Shown here: positions 36,701 to 47,625 of the stretch, piece by piece
Layout: each line of letters starts with the position of its first letter
How positions within the stretch are numbered: the stretch's first letter is position 1
Assembly: GCA_034670405.1 (NCBI GenBank)
Contig: JAXDDX010000004.1
Coordinates: forward strand, 12,561,001-12,625,000
Length of the DNA: 64,000 nt
From: Hoplostethus atlanticus
Lineage: Eukaryota; Chordata; Actinopteri; Trachichthyiformes; Trachichthyidae
Direction of reading: 5' to 3'
Made by a program: the position numbers and the translations under genes
Notes under the pieces: model-generated
Databases searched by the model: none
What the model was told of the DNA's origin: nothing
The model's input: only the letters and a program-made list of their open reading frames with translations

Positions 36701-39700
36701 TGGTTACCTAGTAGAATATACACGCCGGTGTTCATTTCGGCTCCTACTGTAGGTACATGTCCTAACTTTGTTTTAGATACCTGTTGCTTGTTAGTCAGTG
36801 GGTCCTGAGTTGAGCAGTATCTCCGTTAAACCTGCTCAAGCACCAGAGCACCCTTCATGGAGGAATCATCAGGGCAGCCCCCCGCACCTCAAGGCAATGA
36901 GTAGCAGCAGTATGTGAGCATGGTTGACCCAGGGCCTGTAAACCACTTGTCATTATGTGTTTATTACCTGTTCTTTCATGCACGTTAGCAGATTTTCTGA
37001 ACTGCCTTTTTGACACTTTAAACTAAGTAGCTTATCCTCCCCCCCTTTCTTCCTGTTGGGCCCCTGCAGAAGCTCGAGGAGGAGAAAGGAAAGAAAGAAA
37101 AGGAGCGTCTGGAGCTCGAGAGGGAAAGGAGAGAGAGGGACAAAGAGCGGGAGCGAGAGAGGGAGCGCCGCGACCGCGAGAAGGAGAAGGAAAGGGAGAG
37201 GGAGAGGGAAAGAGACAAGGAGCGCGAAAGAGACCGGGATCGCGACCGGGAGCGGGAGCGGGACAGGGACCGCGAACGGGAGAGGACGAAGGAGCGCGAG
37301 AGGGAGCGCGAGAGGGAGAGGAGTCGCGACGTCAGCGAAGACCGCAGCAGATCAAGGTCAGTGAGAGGAGGATAACGTTTATTAATACTTTATTGATCTC
37401 CAGAAAAATTCTATTCTCACTTTACCATTTTATATATAGTGAAACCAGTGCATTAAAATCCAATCTTGTTTTCGACACTTCACCACCTTGCTAGGGCCAA
37501 AGGAACAACACGGACCACAACGGAAATAAGTCTATGACTTTTTTTTTTTTGTGTGTGCTACTGAGTTTTTCCTCAATGCATGTTTTTAAATGGAAACTAA
37601 TATTTAAACTGCACTAAAGCAAATTGCTATATGGTGTCCTGCAGAGAGAGGACCAGAGATGATAAGAAACGAGACCGTGAAGAAGATGAGGAGGACGTGT
37701 ACGAACGGAGGAGACTTGAGAGGAGGCTTAGGGACAAGGAGGCAGCCTACCAGGAGGTACGTTTCACATCCACCCTGTCATGTTTGAGCATGATGGGTTA
37801 CACACAATCTGACTAAATCTACTTTTTCTTGTCTTCTAAAGCGCCTCAAAAACTGGGAGATCCGGGAGAGGAAGAAGGCACGGGACTACAGCAAAGAAAC
37901 GGAGAGGGACGATGAGCGGCGGCGTGAAATGGTGAACATGAATGCATACCAGACCTGGGTCGTACCCTGTTGGGAAATAAGTTTTAGCATTTGTTTTATC
38001 CAACTTAAGAGTACCAGATCAATCAGACAATACAATGAGTTTTAGAGAGTGAAGACAGTCACAGCACAGTAATGGAAAGTCACTTTATCATACTTAACTG
38101 TTATCAACAACTTACCTGATGATAAATCGTCCTGATACAGTGAGCTCCAAGTGTGTTGAAATAAAGACTTAATAGTTTGCAAATACTATTTGACCCAAGG
38201 TCTGATGAAGTCCATCTTTTCCTATTTTTAACTATTTGTTGATTCTGGATGTACTAAATGTTATTGTGTGTTTAAATTCAGATGAAAGAGGCCAAAAGAC
38301 TGAAAGAGTTCCTTGAAGATTATGATGATGACAGAGACGACCCAAAATACTACAGGTGATACTACGCAAACTCAGGAGTGTGACATGATGTACATCACAT
38401 CGTATTTTCACGGTCTTAGGTTTTCTTTTGGACATGCATCCCCCATTCTACAGAGTTTACCATTCCCTGCTTTTTTTGTGTTGCTCATTTTCTTTCTCAT
38501 TCTTGACGCCAGGGGCAGCGCCTTGCAGAAGCGACTTCGTGACCGAGAAAAGGAGACAGAATTGGACGAGCGAGACCGGAAGAGGGAGAAGGAAGAGCTG
38601 GAGGAGATCAGACAGAGGCTTCTAGCGGAGGGTCACCCCGACCCTGATGCTGAGCTGCAGAGGGTGAGTCCACCTGGGTCGTTGAGAGGATGGCGTAGTG
38701 TTTTTTCCATGGATCTGTAACGTGGGCGCTCACAGGATGTTGCATTCCTCTAACTGTCCTGTTTGGTATGTGTGTGTTTTGTGGATTGAATTTATTTGAC
38801 ACATTTCAGTTCATAACATATAACAAAATAAATTATTCAGGATAACACAATAAAGCTCAAGAGTTTATTTCCATCGTTGTCTTTGGGGAAGATGGAAGGG
38901 GTTCTTTATTTATTTATAGTGTTTTTTGCAGTACAGGTGCAACACAACTCCCATTTGTCTATTGGAGATTTTCTCTCCTTGCTTTCTCAATCCAAGTCCT
39001 GATGCTGTTAGTGTCACCAGTCCCCAAAGATGATATACATATAAATGAAACTGGAACATGATGATTCAGAGTCTACTGTGATGGGATTGCTTCATATAAT
39101 GGGTCATGTGTATATTTGTAAAGATGGAGGAGGAGGCAGAGCGCAGGCGGCAGCCCCCATTGAAACTGGAGCCCGAGGAGGACGTGACCCAGGAGAAGGT
39201 CCACAGGGAGCGGGAGAGGGACCGGGATCGGGACCGGGACCGCGACCGGGATCGCGATCGGGAGAGGAGGGGGTCAGGAAGGCCAACCGAGCCGATGCCC
39301 CGAGGCCCACAGCCCCACTCGGACGACGATGTGGAGGAAGGGGAGGATGATGACTATCACGATGGTGAGGACTCGCAAGACGCCAAGCCACATCTAAAAC
39401 CGACATTGCGACCAATCACTACTGCTCCCTCGGTGTCTTCGGCCAGTGGGAACGCGACTCCAAACACACCCGGCAACGAGTCTCCCTGCGGCATCATCAT
39501 TCCAGGCGAGAACTCCCCTGAGGTCCAGCCTCCCGAGGAACACCGGCCTAAGATTGGTCTCAGTCTCAAACTGGGTGAGTGCAGTGGCAAACTAGGAATT
39601 CACGGCATCCTATCAGTATCCTTGCTTTGTGCCAGACTAAACTGACTGTCCTCCTTTTTCTACTCCAGGTGCCACTAATAGTCCTAGCCAGCCTAACGCT

Positions 39701-41215
39701 GGGAAGCGCAAGAAGCTGGCGACCGTGGATAGCGTTTTCAATAAGTTTGACGATGAGGAGGCCGATGAGCAGCCTCGCAAAAGGAAACTGGTGCCTCTGG
39801 ACTATGGTGACGACGACAAGAGTCTGGGGCTGGATGGGGCGGAAATTTCAGGGGGCAAAGGCAGCATTAATACGGAGGAGAAACGCAAGCACATCAAGAG
39901 CCTGATTGAGAAGATCCCTACTGCCAGGCCTGAGCTCTTCTCCTACCCCCTGGACTGGACGATGGTCGATTCGGTAAAAAGACTGTTTTTTATAATGATC
40001 TTCAAAAAGCTGAAGAGAGTAATTTAATGTTGCTTCTCCTGTTCTGATCAATAGAAATGCATCCATCACATGTCTAGTATGTCTTCTACTTGGTTTCACA
40101 GCCTGTCAGTGGAGCTGTAGTTCTAGTTCCTTCATGGGTTTATATCAGCATGTTGCCATGACCGTGCTTATTTATTATGACGTATTCAAATTCTTCTTTC
40201 TGTAGACTCTGATGGATCGCCGCATCAGACCATGGATCAATAAGAAAATTATTGAATACATTGGCGAGGAGGAAGCCACTCTCGTTGATTTTGTCTGTTC
40301 AAAGGTTCGTGATCATCCACTCCGATCTGAGGATAGTAACTTGATACTGAATTAGTAGTGACGTTTAGTTTAAATTGTTGCTCCCTTTGGAAAACATGAT
40401 GGTATCTGAATGTATCGTTAGTGATTCCACGATTCCTCTCTGCCTCCTGAATTTTGAGGCGTAGCAGTGAAGTAACTGAATCTTGTTTCTTCTCTCCCCA
40501 GGTGATGGCACACAGCACCCCCCAGGGTATTCTCGATGATGTTGCTATGGTGAGTAAAACCTGGTTGGGTCACAGAGCTAAAACCTGGTGTTTACTCGTT
40601 TTAGATTATTAATCTATTGGGATTGCCATTATTTGAACCTGTTGGGATTAGTTCTGTTCAATTCAAACCGCATCTCAAGAAGGGATATTTGGTGTGCAGA
40701 CAGGGTTTATAGTACAAAACATAAAAGCACAATAAAACACAAATCGGCAAAATATACACCCACATAGACCCGCATGAGTTGATCAGAGAAGGAGTCAATA
40801 GCTTGATGCAGTGGAATAAAAGGTCGATCATCATTGCAAAATACAAAATCTTGTAAGATGCTACATCATTTCATGTGCAAATTAATAATGTAATTGGAGT
40901 CGAGATAAATTAGTCCCTGCTTCCTTTTACTTTTGAGTTGAGACAATCTAAACCAATAAAGCCAAAAAAAAAAAGTAGTCTTTCAGGATATTTTCAGGAA
41001 GCAACAAGGTGAAAACCTGCCAAACCAGTATTTCACATAGCAAGTCAGATGGAGTCCTTTTATATATCTAATGGGTTGTCAGATGTAAAACGTTTATCAC
41101 TAACTGATCTATTTATCCACAGGTTCTCGACGAAGAAGCAGAAGTCTTCATAGTTAAAATGTGGAGGCTGTTGATATATGAAACTGAAGCCAAGAAGATC
41201 GGTCTAGTGAAATAA
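30798..41215 (+). CDS. rbm25: RBM25, RNA-binding splicing regulator (RRM + RE/RD-rich + PWI)
   Basis: Start ATG at 30816 (MSYPPHLNRQQIGIPQLPP). Coding exons: 30816-30921, 31532-31581, 31873-32043, 32152-32209, 32403-32563, 32772-32966, 33622-33705, 37070-37356, 37645-37756, 37842-37931, 38282-38355, 38513-38663, 39124-39574, 39669-39973, 40206-40304, 40502-40549, 41123-41215 (TAA). They give 844 residues; human has 843. A non-coding first exon ends at 30498. Visible domains: Pro-rich N-terminus, RRM near residues 87-165 (TVFVGNI; AFGFCEYK), a long Arg/Glu/Asp mixed-charge region from exon 37070-37356 on, and C-terminal PWI (RPWINKKIIEYIG). The protein binds pre-mRNA and U1 snRNP-associated factors and changes splice choice in speckles. 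Intron 33706-37069 is unusually long and is treated separately. The exon 32966/33622 junction lacks a short block I recall in the mammalian protein. Confidence 0.96.
33706..37069 (+). other. rbm25: rbm25 large intron 8 with candidate cryptic/poison exons
   Basis: At 3.36 kb this is by far the longest rbm25 intron here; the others are mostly well under 1 kb. Candidate exons with AG and GT borders: 34581-34728, 34843-34985, 35185-35303, 35498-35554, 35953-36054, 36454-36565. Donors: AAG|GTAAGG, CAG|GTAAGT, CAG|GTAAGA, CCT|GTAAGT, TAG|GTAAGA, GTG|GTAAGT. Several acceptors have strong pyrimidine tracts, for example before 34843 and 35498. Entered in phase 0, each meets a stop. No transcript evidence is available. 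Confidence 0.45.
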
Positions 41216-41610
41216 AGACCAGATTTCCCAGAGGAAGACGACCATATTTTCTGTCTCTGGCGCCTTGTTCCCTACAAACAGTTCTACTATCCATAGTTAC
41301 CGGCCCGGCGGACTGTTGAAATGGGCCCATACACCCCACTCCATTCCATCAGCAAGGAGCTGCTGCCGTGTATGTGTGTTTGCAAGGGAAAGCTTGAGCT
41401 GTGAACAACGAAGTGTTTGCACAAGCTCATTGCAAAAATTAAGTTTTGTTGTATTGGGTCCTTTGTTGATACTGTTGAGGCAAAAGCCAGAATTGCATTT
41501 TACCCATCTGTTTCCCAGTGTGTTGGACACATTCTGCTTCAATTCACCGTTGTCATGTTGAGGCACCGCTCCTTTGTGTGAACTAATAAATAAAATATGC
41601 CTTTTTAGGA
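41216..41610 (+). other. rbm25: rbm25 3' UTR with poly(A) signals
   Basis: AATAAA at 41585-41590 with an overlapping second copy at 41589-41594. Another AATAAA (41211-41216) overlaps the stop codon itself. The UTR is short, about 0.4 kb. Confidence 0.65.
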
Positions 41611-42340
41611 AACACGTCTCTTATTTCCCCATTGTATTTTATGATCTATTACAATTAGATAGTAGTTAGATTTGGGTTGTTTTAAGTGCAGATGTCATTT
41701 AGAAATGGTTTAGTTTGATTGACATCGTCACTAGTATCTCTTCCATAGACATGTCTATGTATCTCTTCTACCACACATCAGACATTCCGTCATCTCTAGC
41801 GTGCTGGTGGAAGAGCCGCGCTGATACGTGGCAAGTTAGATACGACAGGCTGGCCTCAGGGGACGAAGCGTGACCCGGAAGTACTTTTCTTCAGCATCAA
41901 ACAAGTGAAGAGCTGTTAGCCAGTTAACTGCTAGCCAAGTCGGGCAATTCCAGTATTATTTTTGACAGGTGCGCCCGTTATGGCTTCGTGATCCCGATAA
42001 ACTATGCGGGAAATCCGTACTTTGCACGTGAAGGTTAGCGTGCAAGGGGCCGTTAGCAATTTTTGAGAGAGTACGAACAACTACCAGAGCCAGTTAGCGT
42101 AATTTAGCTGTGCTAGCCCGGCCAGAGGCTACAACGTAGATAACGTGAATGCTAGGTTAGCCAGGTAGCAACGTCCCAAAGGAAGGATTGCATAACAAAT
42201 AACGTTAATAGTCACAGTTCATGGGATGCAGTTTAGCTAGGTACACCGCGAGTAGCACTACGGGTCTGTGTTAAAAGTTTTAGGTTGGATTTCAAGCTTT
42301 AGCTTAGCAGTAGGTTGGACAACGAGAGACGTCTGCAGTT
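41611..42340 (+). promoter_or_regulatory. slc39a9: slc39a9 upstream region and 5' UTR
   Basis: About 0.7 kb between the rbm25 poly(A) site and the slc39a9 start codon. It is free of ORFs of interest and richer in GTTAGC-type motifs and CpG from about 41810. The transcription start is not fixed; no TATA box is evident. Confidence 0.4.
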
Positions 42341-45300
42341 ATGGACGATTTAACCTCGATCAGCCTGCTGTCCCTTTCGATGTTGGTGGGATGTTATGTC
42401 GCCGGGACAATACCTTTAGCAGTCAACTTTTCAGAGGTGAGTTGCTAGTAACAAGCAGTGCTTTGCTCGAGCACTTCCTGAAAGGATGGACAGTCCAGCT
42501 AACGTGGACAAATTGTTGAACAAACCTCATATTTCCCATTTTCTAGAGAGGTAAAAGTGAACCTTAACCTCCCTTAAGAAAAGCAATGGCGATTGCATCA
42601 TAAACTATGCAATGTTATCAGATTATCTACTCAATAGTTTGTGATTAGATGGCATGAAAACAGACTTGTATTGAAGCCTTGCTTGTGACTTTTGCTCCTC
42701 ACCAGGAGAAACTGAAGCTGGTCACTGTGCTGGGAGCAGGGCTGCTGTGTGGAACTGCACTAGCTGTCATCATTCCTGAAGGGGTCCATGCACTCTATGA
42801 AGAAGTCCTAGAAGGTAGAGAGCTCAGCAAAACACTGTTTCCCAAGTTTATTTCCCCAGGGACCCTGCTTGTGTGTATACTGGCATCTCTTTTAGCTTCA
42901 TCCAGTGAAAGATTTAGTGTCAGTCTCTTTTACTTATTCCACTAAAAATAATCGGAAATCTGAAAAGGTTTGGATTTCAACAGATTACTGATTAGATCAT
43001 TTGATTATTTTTGCTACTGGGTAATGGTTTCTCTCTTATACAACTCCTATACTTCAAATTCACTGGGGTGCTCCTGGGAGCTTCAGGAACACATTACATT
43101 AGCAGATGCTTTTATCCAAAAAAGCGTCTGCTTACAATCCACTTACAATAAGTGCATTCAACATAGGAAGGCAAGAGAACTACTACTACACCAGAAATTG
43201 TAAGTGCAAGCGCAAGGCTTGATCATAGCCCGGCGTTAGGAAGGACCTGTTCCTATTCAGAGCCTGAGACACCCATCCCCTCAAGGGTGGAGAGGAGGAT
43301 CTGGTGGTTCATCGTGTCAAACGCTGCAGACAGATCCAGGAGTATCAGGACAGAGGAGGGAGAGTTCGCTCTAGCAGCATGGAGCGACTCTGTCACTGCA
43401 AGGAGGGCCGTCTCGGTCGAGTGACCCACCTTGAACCCGGACTGCTGGGGGTCCAAGAGGTTGTTCTGGTGGAGGTACAAGGACAGTTGACAAGGACAAA
43501 TAACAACAGTTAGGCCTGAAGGTGTGGCTACCAAGACAAACTGAATAAAGCACTAGTCCTGCAGGCAGTCTAAGTACAGCTAATAGCAACCTTATGAGCA
43601 AGAAACATATACTCAGCCTATTGTAGATGAGTCAGCAGTTCAGAATCCCTCCAGAAATACGAACACTGCAGCAGAGTACAGTAGAGCAGAGGATGTAGCA
43701 GTTTGAACGGTTTGATTTCTATTCAAATAGAACAAAGTTCGACAAGCAGTGGTGGACTACAGAGACTGTTGACTGCCTATCTCTGTTACGCAACAAACAA
43801 CAAATCGAAACCAAATATTTTCAGATTATCTGCGTACTACATGGTTCTCATACAAGAATGTCTTAAAGGGGGGGTATTGTACTCATTTTGGGCTATTTAA
43901 ACTGTTCCTGGGGGTCTTTACAAGACGTTTGTGAAGTCTATATAAAAAAAAAATCCTAAAACCAGCTTCTGTGGTGTGTTTCAGTCTCTCATTTTCTCCA
44001 TTGTAGAGAACAGGCTGTTTTGAGGGCGTGGAGGTTGTATGTAATGAGCACTGCTCTGATTGGCCGCCTCACTCACGGCGTGAGGCGGCCAATCAGAGCA
44101 GTGCTCATTACATACAACCGACACGCGATCGCCTGGCGGAGAGCAGAGCGCTCATGCTAACCATGGCGGCCGCTCCAGAACCAACACTGAGACCGGACAT
44201 GTTTGAGCCGGAGTCTGACCCAGAATGGGAAGAGGCAGCTGAGGCGGTTCCACTTAGTTTCTCAATGATAACAATTCTGTGTAATATTGTACTTTCGTGC
44301 CTTGTGTTTGTGTATGTGGATGTGTGAGCGACACTCTCTGCTGTAGCCGGTCTGTTTATGGCTCATGTCCATAAGCTTATTGAATACAACTTGCAGACAA
44401 GCTAGGATTGACAATTTTGTTGAGCCAGTTAACCAATATATTATTGGATGCAACCTATTTGCATCCAAACAGCGCAGCCAAACAACCAAACACGATTCTA
44501 CTAATGGTGGCTAAAGTTTACCAAGCCTGACACGTTCGACAGACTTATAAAACAGACACTGGTCCCAACAAATACCTTTAAGATGAGTCCTGACTCCAAC
44601 CAATAACTTTAATTTTACTTTACTTTACTTTTAATGACTCCAGCTTTAGTTTTCTCTCTTCTTCCACGCCCAACAAGCCCGTGGCTAGCCCCGCTAGCTC
44701 GTTAGCTAACCAGCGGTGAATATACTAACCAGACTAATTTGGTAAATTAAATCAAAACATGGTGACACTTACAGATTCCAATTTTGCAGATGGGTCACGT
44801 ACCTTATGAATTGCTCCATCTTTAAGCTTCAATTTAGATGCTAATCCTGCCGTTGCTCAAGCAGTCTGAGGACTGATCATCACACACAGAAAAAACTGTA
44901 GCCGTTGCCGTTAAAAATAAAATGAATCCACTCTGTCCTGCATTTTCGCGTGTTGGGAGACTGTGCAGGGATCTATGTTGCTGCCTGCATCCTACAAAAT
45001 AATAACTGGAGTTGATATATCTCCTGATATGTTGTTTTAGCTTCAGTCGTCGCAAAGTAATGGTGCATTCCAGTGTACTCGGAAAAAATGGCGTCCGAAT
45101 GTGATATGCGCCGATTCTCTTCACTAATGGCGCTGTAGTAGTTGATGTTGAGTTTAGATGCTTGTAACATTCTGAGACTTACCATACAAACATGAGTTTG
45201 CTGCGGGCGATTATGTTTTCCCGAGCAGATGCACTGGAACACATTTAGATTGGAAGTTAGGAATACCGACTCTGAATTATCGATTTCCGAGTACAATGGA

Positions 45301-47625
45301 ATGCACCATAAGCAACGGCTTGCGGCGCTGCCGTGAGCTGCATTTTGCAACAACGTAAATGGGATTGGTTGTTCACCTGGGCGTGGGCATGCTCTGAGAG
45401 GGGCTGGATTAGCCCCTTATGACGTCCAAAGGAACCATTTTCTGAAACGGGCTGTTTTTCTCCTATCTTTGGCACCGTTTTGGGAAAAAGGAAAATACAG
45501 AAAAACAGGTTGACTTCCAGATTTCAAATTTTCTCAGCTGCTTAGGGAAGTAATTTCCTGTGGAACATGTATAAGCGCCAGGAATAAACCGTTTTCCATA
45601 ATATGGGACCTTTAAAATAGTGTTTTGTGTTTTTATATGGATTTGTGATGGTCTCTATGCTACAGCAGGGACTTTGTTATTGATGTGCTTATGTGTGTTT
45701 GTTGTCTAACAGTCTGTCTGCCTCGCCCCGTTTTCTTCTCACCTGTGTGTCCCCAGGTGGGCATCATGCTCACGGGCAGGTGGCGGTTGCGGAGGTGTTG
45801 GAGCCAAAAGGAGAGGCAGACACAGCCCTGGGGGCCAGCGGGGAGCATGGCCACGGCCACGAGCAGCTCCACGCCTACATCGGAGTCTCCCTGGTCCTGG
45901 GTTTCGTCTTCATGCTGCTGGTGGACCAGATAGGCAGTTCCCATGTGCACAACAGTGACGGTCAGTATTGCGTGAAAATAGCACAAAGATAAAAGTGTCT
46001 GAGGCACCAATTTACCAATTCACAGTTCCTGTTGTAACTGTCCCTTGTTCTATTAAACCTGGCCTGGATGTTATACTCACCATCAGCACTGAAAAGTTTC
46101 AAAACCTTTTTGAGCAGCTGATTGCAAAATGTTTAAAGGTCCACCAACGTGTAACGGTACACAGGTCTTCGTCAGTGTGGAGATTCTGATCATTCTGCGT
46201 TTTTCTGCCACGTTGTAAGAGTTTGTTCATCGTTTGAATCCGTCTGACTTGTGATTGTCACCTTGTTTAGACCCGGAGTCAGCTAGGATTGCCTCCTCGA
46301 AAATAACCACCACCTTGGGACTTGTGGTCCATGCCGCCGGTAGGTTTGACAACTGATTTCACGTTGTGTTAGTGAGAGAATCCTCCAAGCAGCTCCTTCA
46401 CTGAATCCCCTTCTTGTCTGTTTGGTCTCCAGCTGATGGCGTGGCGCTCGGAGCTGCTGCCTCGACCTCCCAGACCAGCGTTCAGCTCATCGTCTTTGTG
46501 GCCATCATGCTGCATAAGGTGACTCAACAAAAGCCTTTACCTTTTTATTGTGTATATATTGTATTGTATAGTTTGATTTACTTATTTAGATTTTTGTTTT
46601 TCCTGTTTCTTGAGAGTTTCTTTTAATGAAATGTATTGTTATATTCAAGTTAAACAATGTATATACGTGTAAAACTGTGTTAACCCTCATGCTATCTCGT
46701 CTGCCAGGCCCCAGCAGCTTTTGGCCTGGTATCTTTCCTGATGCATGCTGGGCTGGAGAGGAACCGCATCCGCAAACATCTCCTGGTCTTCGCCCTGGCG
46801 GCGCCCGTGCTCGCCATGCTCACCTTCTTAGGCCTCAGTCAGGTCAGTCACTGAGGAGAACGCTGGCTCAAGATCTTTTAGCTTAAAACTTAAATATCCA
46901 ACGTTTCTCCTTGAGGCATTGTAAGTACCGCCCTCATCCCCCTCAGTTGGGCAAGTTCAAGCCCCAACACGTTGAAACAGCATCTAGTCTGAGGCTGAGC
47001 TAACCGGCACCGTTGAAGAAGCAGACGGCGAACACAGCCAGTCTGCAGTAAAAGAAAAAAGCAGTGCTGACGTTGAGTGGTTTTGAACGGGTCTTGTCTG
47101 CTGCTCGTTTCGCGTCTCTGTACTTTCTTTTCTTACTGTTTTCTGTTGTTGTTGTTGTTGTTGTTGTTGTTATTGTTATTGTTATGACTTTCCTGCTCCG
47201 TGGCTTTTGGCCTCACCTTGATAGCCACAACCCAGCTCAGCCAATTTAAGACAAAATGGTGGGGATTCAGTCATGTACACACAGGGTCACAGACACAGAC
47301 TCATCATATATAATACATTTTAAAGTATTTGATATGTCTCATTGTAACCGTCAACCATTTAACCCTCTGTCTGTGATCTCTCCCCCCTCAGAGCAGCAAG
47401 GAGGCCCTGTCAGACGTCAACGCCACAGGCGTAGCCATGCTCTTCTCTGCCGGGACCTTCCTCTACGTGGCTACCGTTCATGTCCTCCCTGAGGTAGGGG
47501 GTGGCGGCCATAGCCACGCTTCTGCAGGAGGGAATGGAGGGAAGGGACTGAGCAAGGTGGAGGTTGTAGCTCTGGTGCTGGGTTGCCTCATCCCCCTGGT
47601 CCTGTCTGTCAGTCACCACCATTAG
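42341..47625 (+). CDS. slc39a9: SLC39A9 (ZIP9) zinc transporter
   Basis: Seven exons: 42341-42436, 42706-42814, 45757-45960, 46271-46339, 46433-46518, 46708-46842, 47392-47625 (TAG). Phases close, giving 310 residues; human has 307. It is a multi-pass ZIP-family transporter of the Golgi/plasma membrane that moves zinc into the cytosol; ZIP9 is also reported as a membrane androgen receptor. Visible parts: [20 protein letters not shown] (first membrane segment), [10 protein letters not shown], His-rich loops ([21 protein letters not shown]), the ZIP metal-site helices [12 protein letters not shown] and HKAPAAFGL, and a C-terminal HSHA loop followed by a last hydrophobic segment. Intron 2 (2.9 kb) is packed with mobile DNA. 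It is co-directional with rbm25 and plekhd1. Confidence 0.96.
43085..43535 (-). mobile_element. LINE fragment: reverse-transcriptase piece joined to 3' tail
   Basis: Minus strand reads [20 protein letters not shown] and [19 protein letters not shown], the RT palm region of an L2/jockey-type LINE. Directly downstream on that strand is the tail with GCAGATGCTTTTATCC (43100-43200), so most of the RT and 3' ORF is deleted. It also shows that the tail copies at 12734 and 25599 probably come from this LINE family or a SINE sharing its tail. It lies in slc39a9 intron 2. Confidence 0.8.
43863..45615. mobile_element. TTAA-flanked non-autonomous DNA element (piggyBac-like?)
   Basis: Both edges are TTAA followed by AAGG on the inward strand (TTAAAGGGGGGGTATT at left; complement of the right edge TTAAAGGTCCCATATTAT). 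TTAA targets are typical of piggyBac, and fish carry repeats starting AAGGTCCCATATTATG. Inside is a perfect 80-bp palindrome (44033-44119). A short reading stretch after 44154 has [18 protein letters not shown] but no transposase was found. The terminal match is short, so the class is tentative. Confidence 0.45.
44033..44119. repeat. perfect palindrome, 40-bp arms, 7-nt loop
   Basis: Left arm 44033-44072 and right arm 44080-44119 are exact inverted copies as read by eye. They include CTGCTCTGATTGGCCGCCTC, whose ATTGG is an inverted CCAAT box on both arms. The loop is TCACGGC. Confidence 0.95.

Noticed and set aside
37018-37218. Minus-strand Ser/Leu/Arg-rich frame
   Set aside because: Antisense shadow of the rbm25 RE-rich exon.
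38120-38215. C/D-box snoRNA in rbm25 intron (TGATGA and CTGA motifs)
   Set aside because: The motifs are present, but no terminal stem was seen; motif matches alone are too frequent.
39104-39415. Minus-strand frame opposite rbm25 exon 39124-39574
   Set aside because: Shadow of the Arg/Asp/Glu codon repeats on the coding strand.
43253-43534. Minus-strand frame as a host gene
   Set aside because: It carries the RT motif LDLSAAFDT and is part of a LINE.
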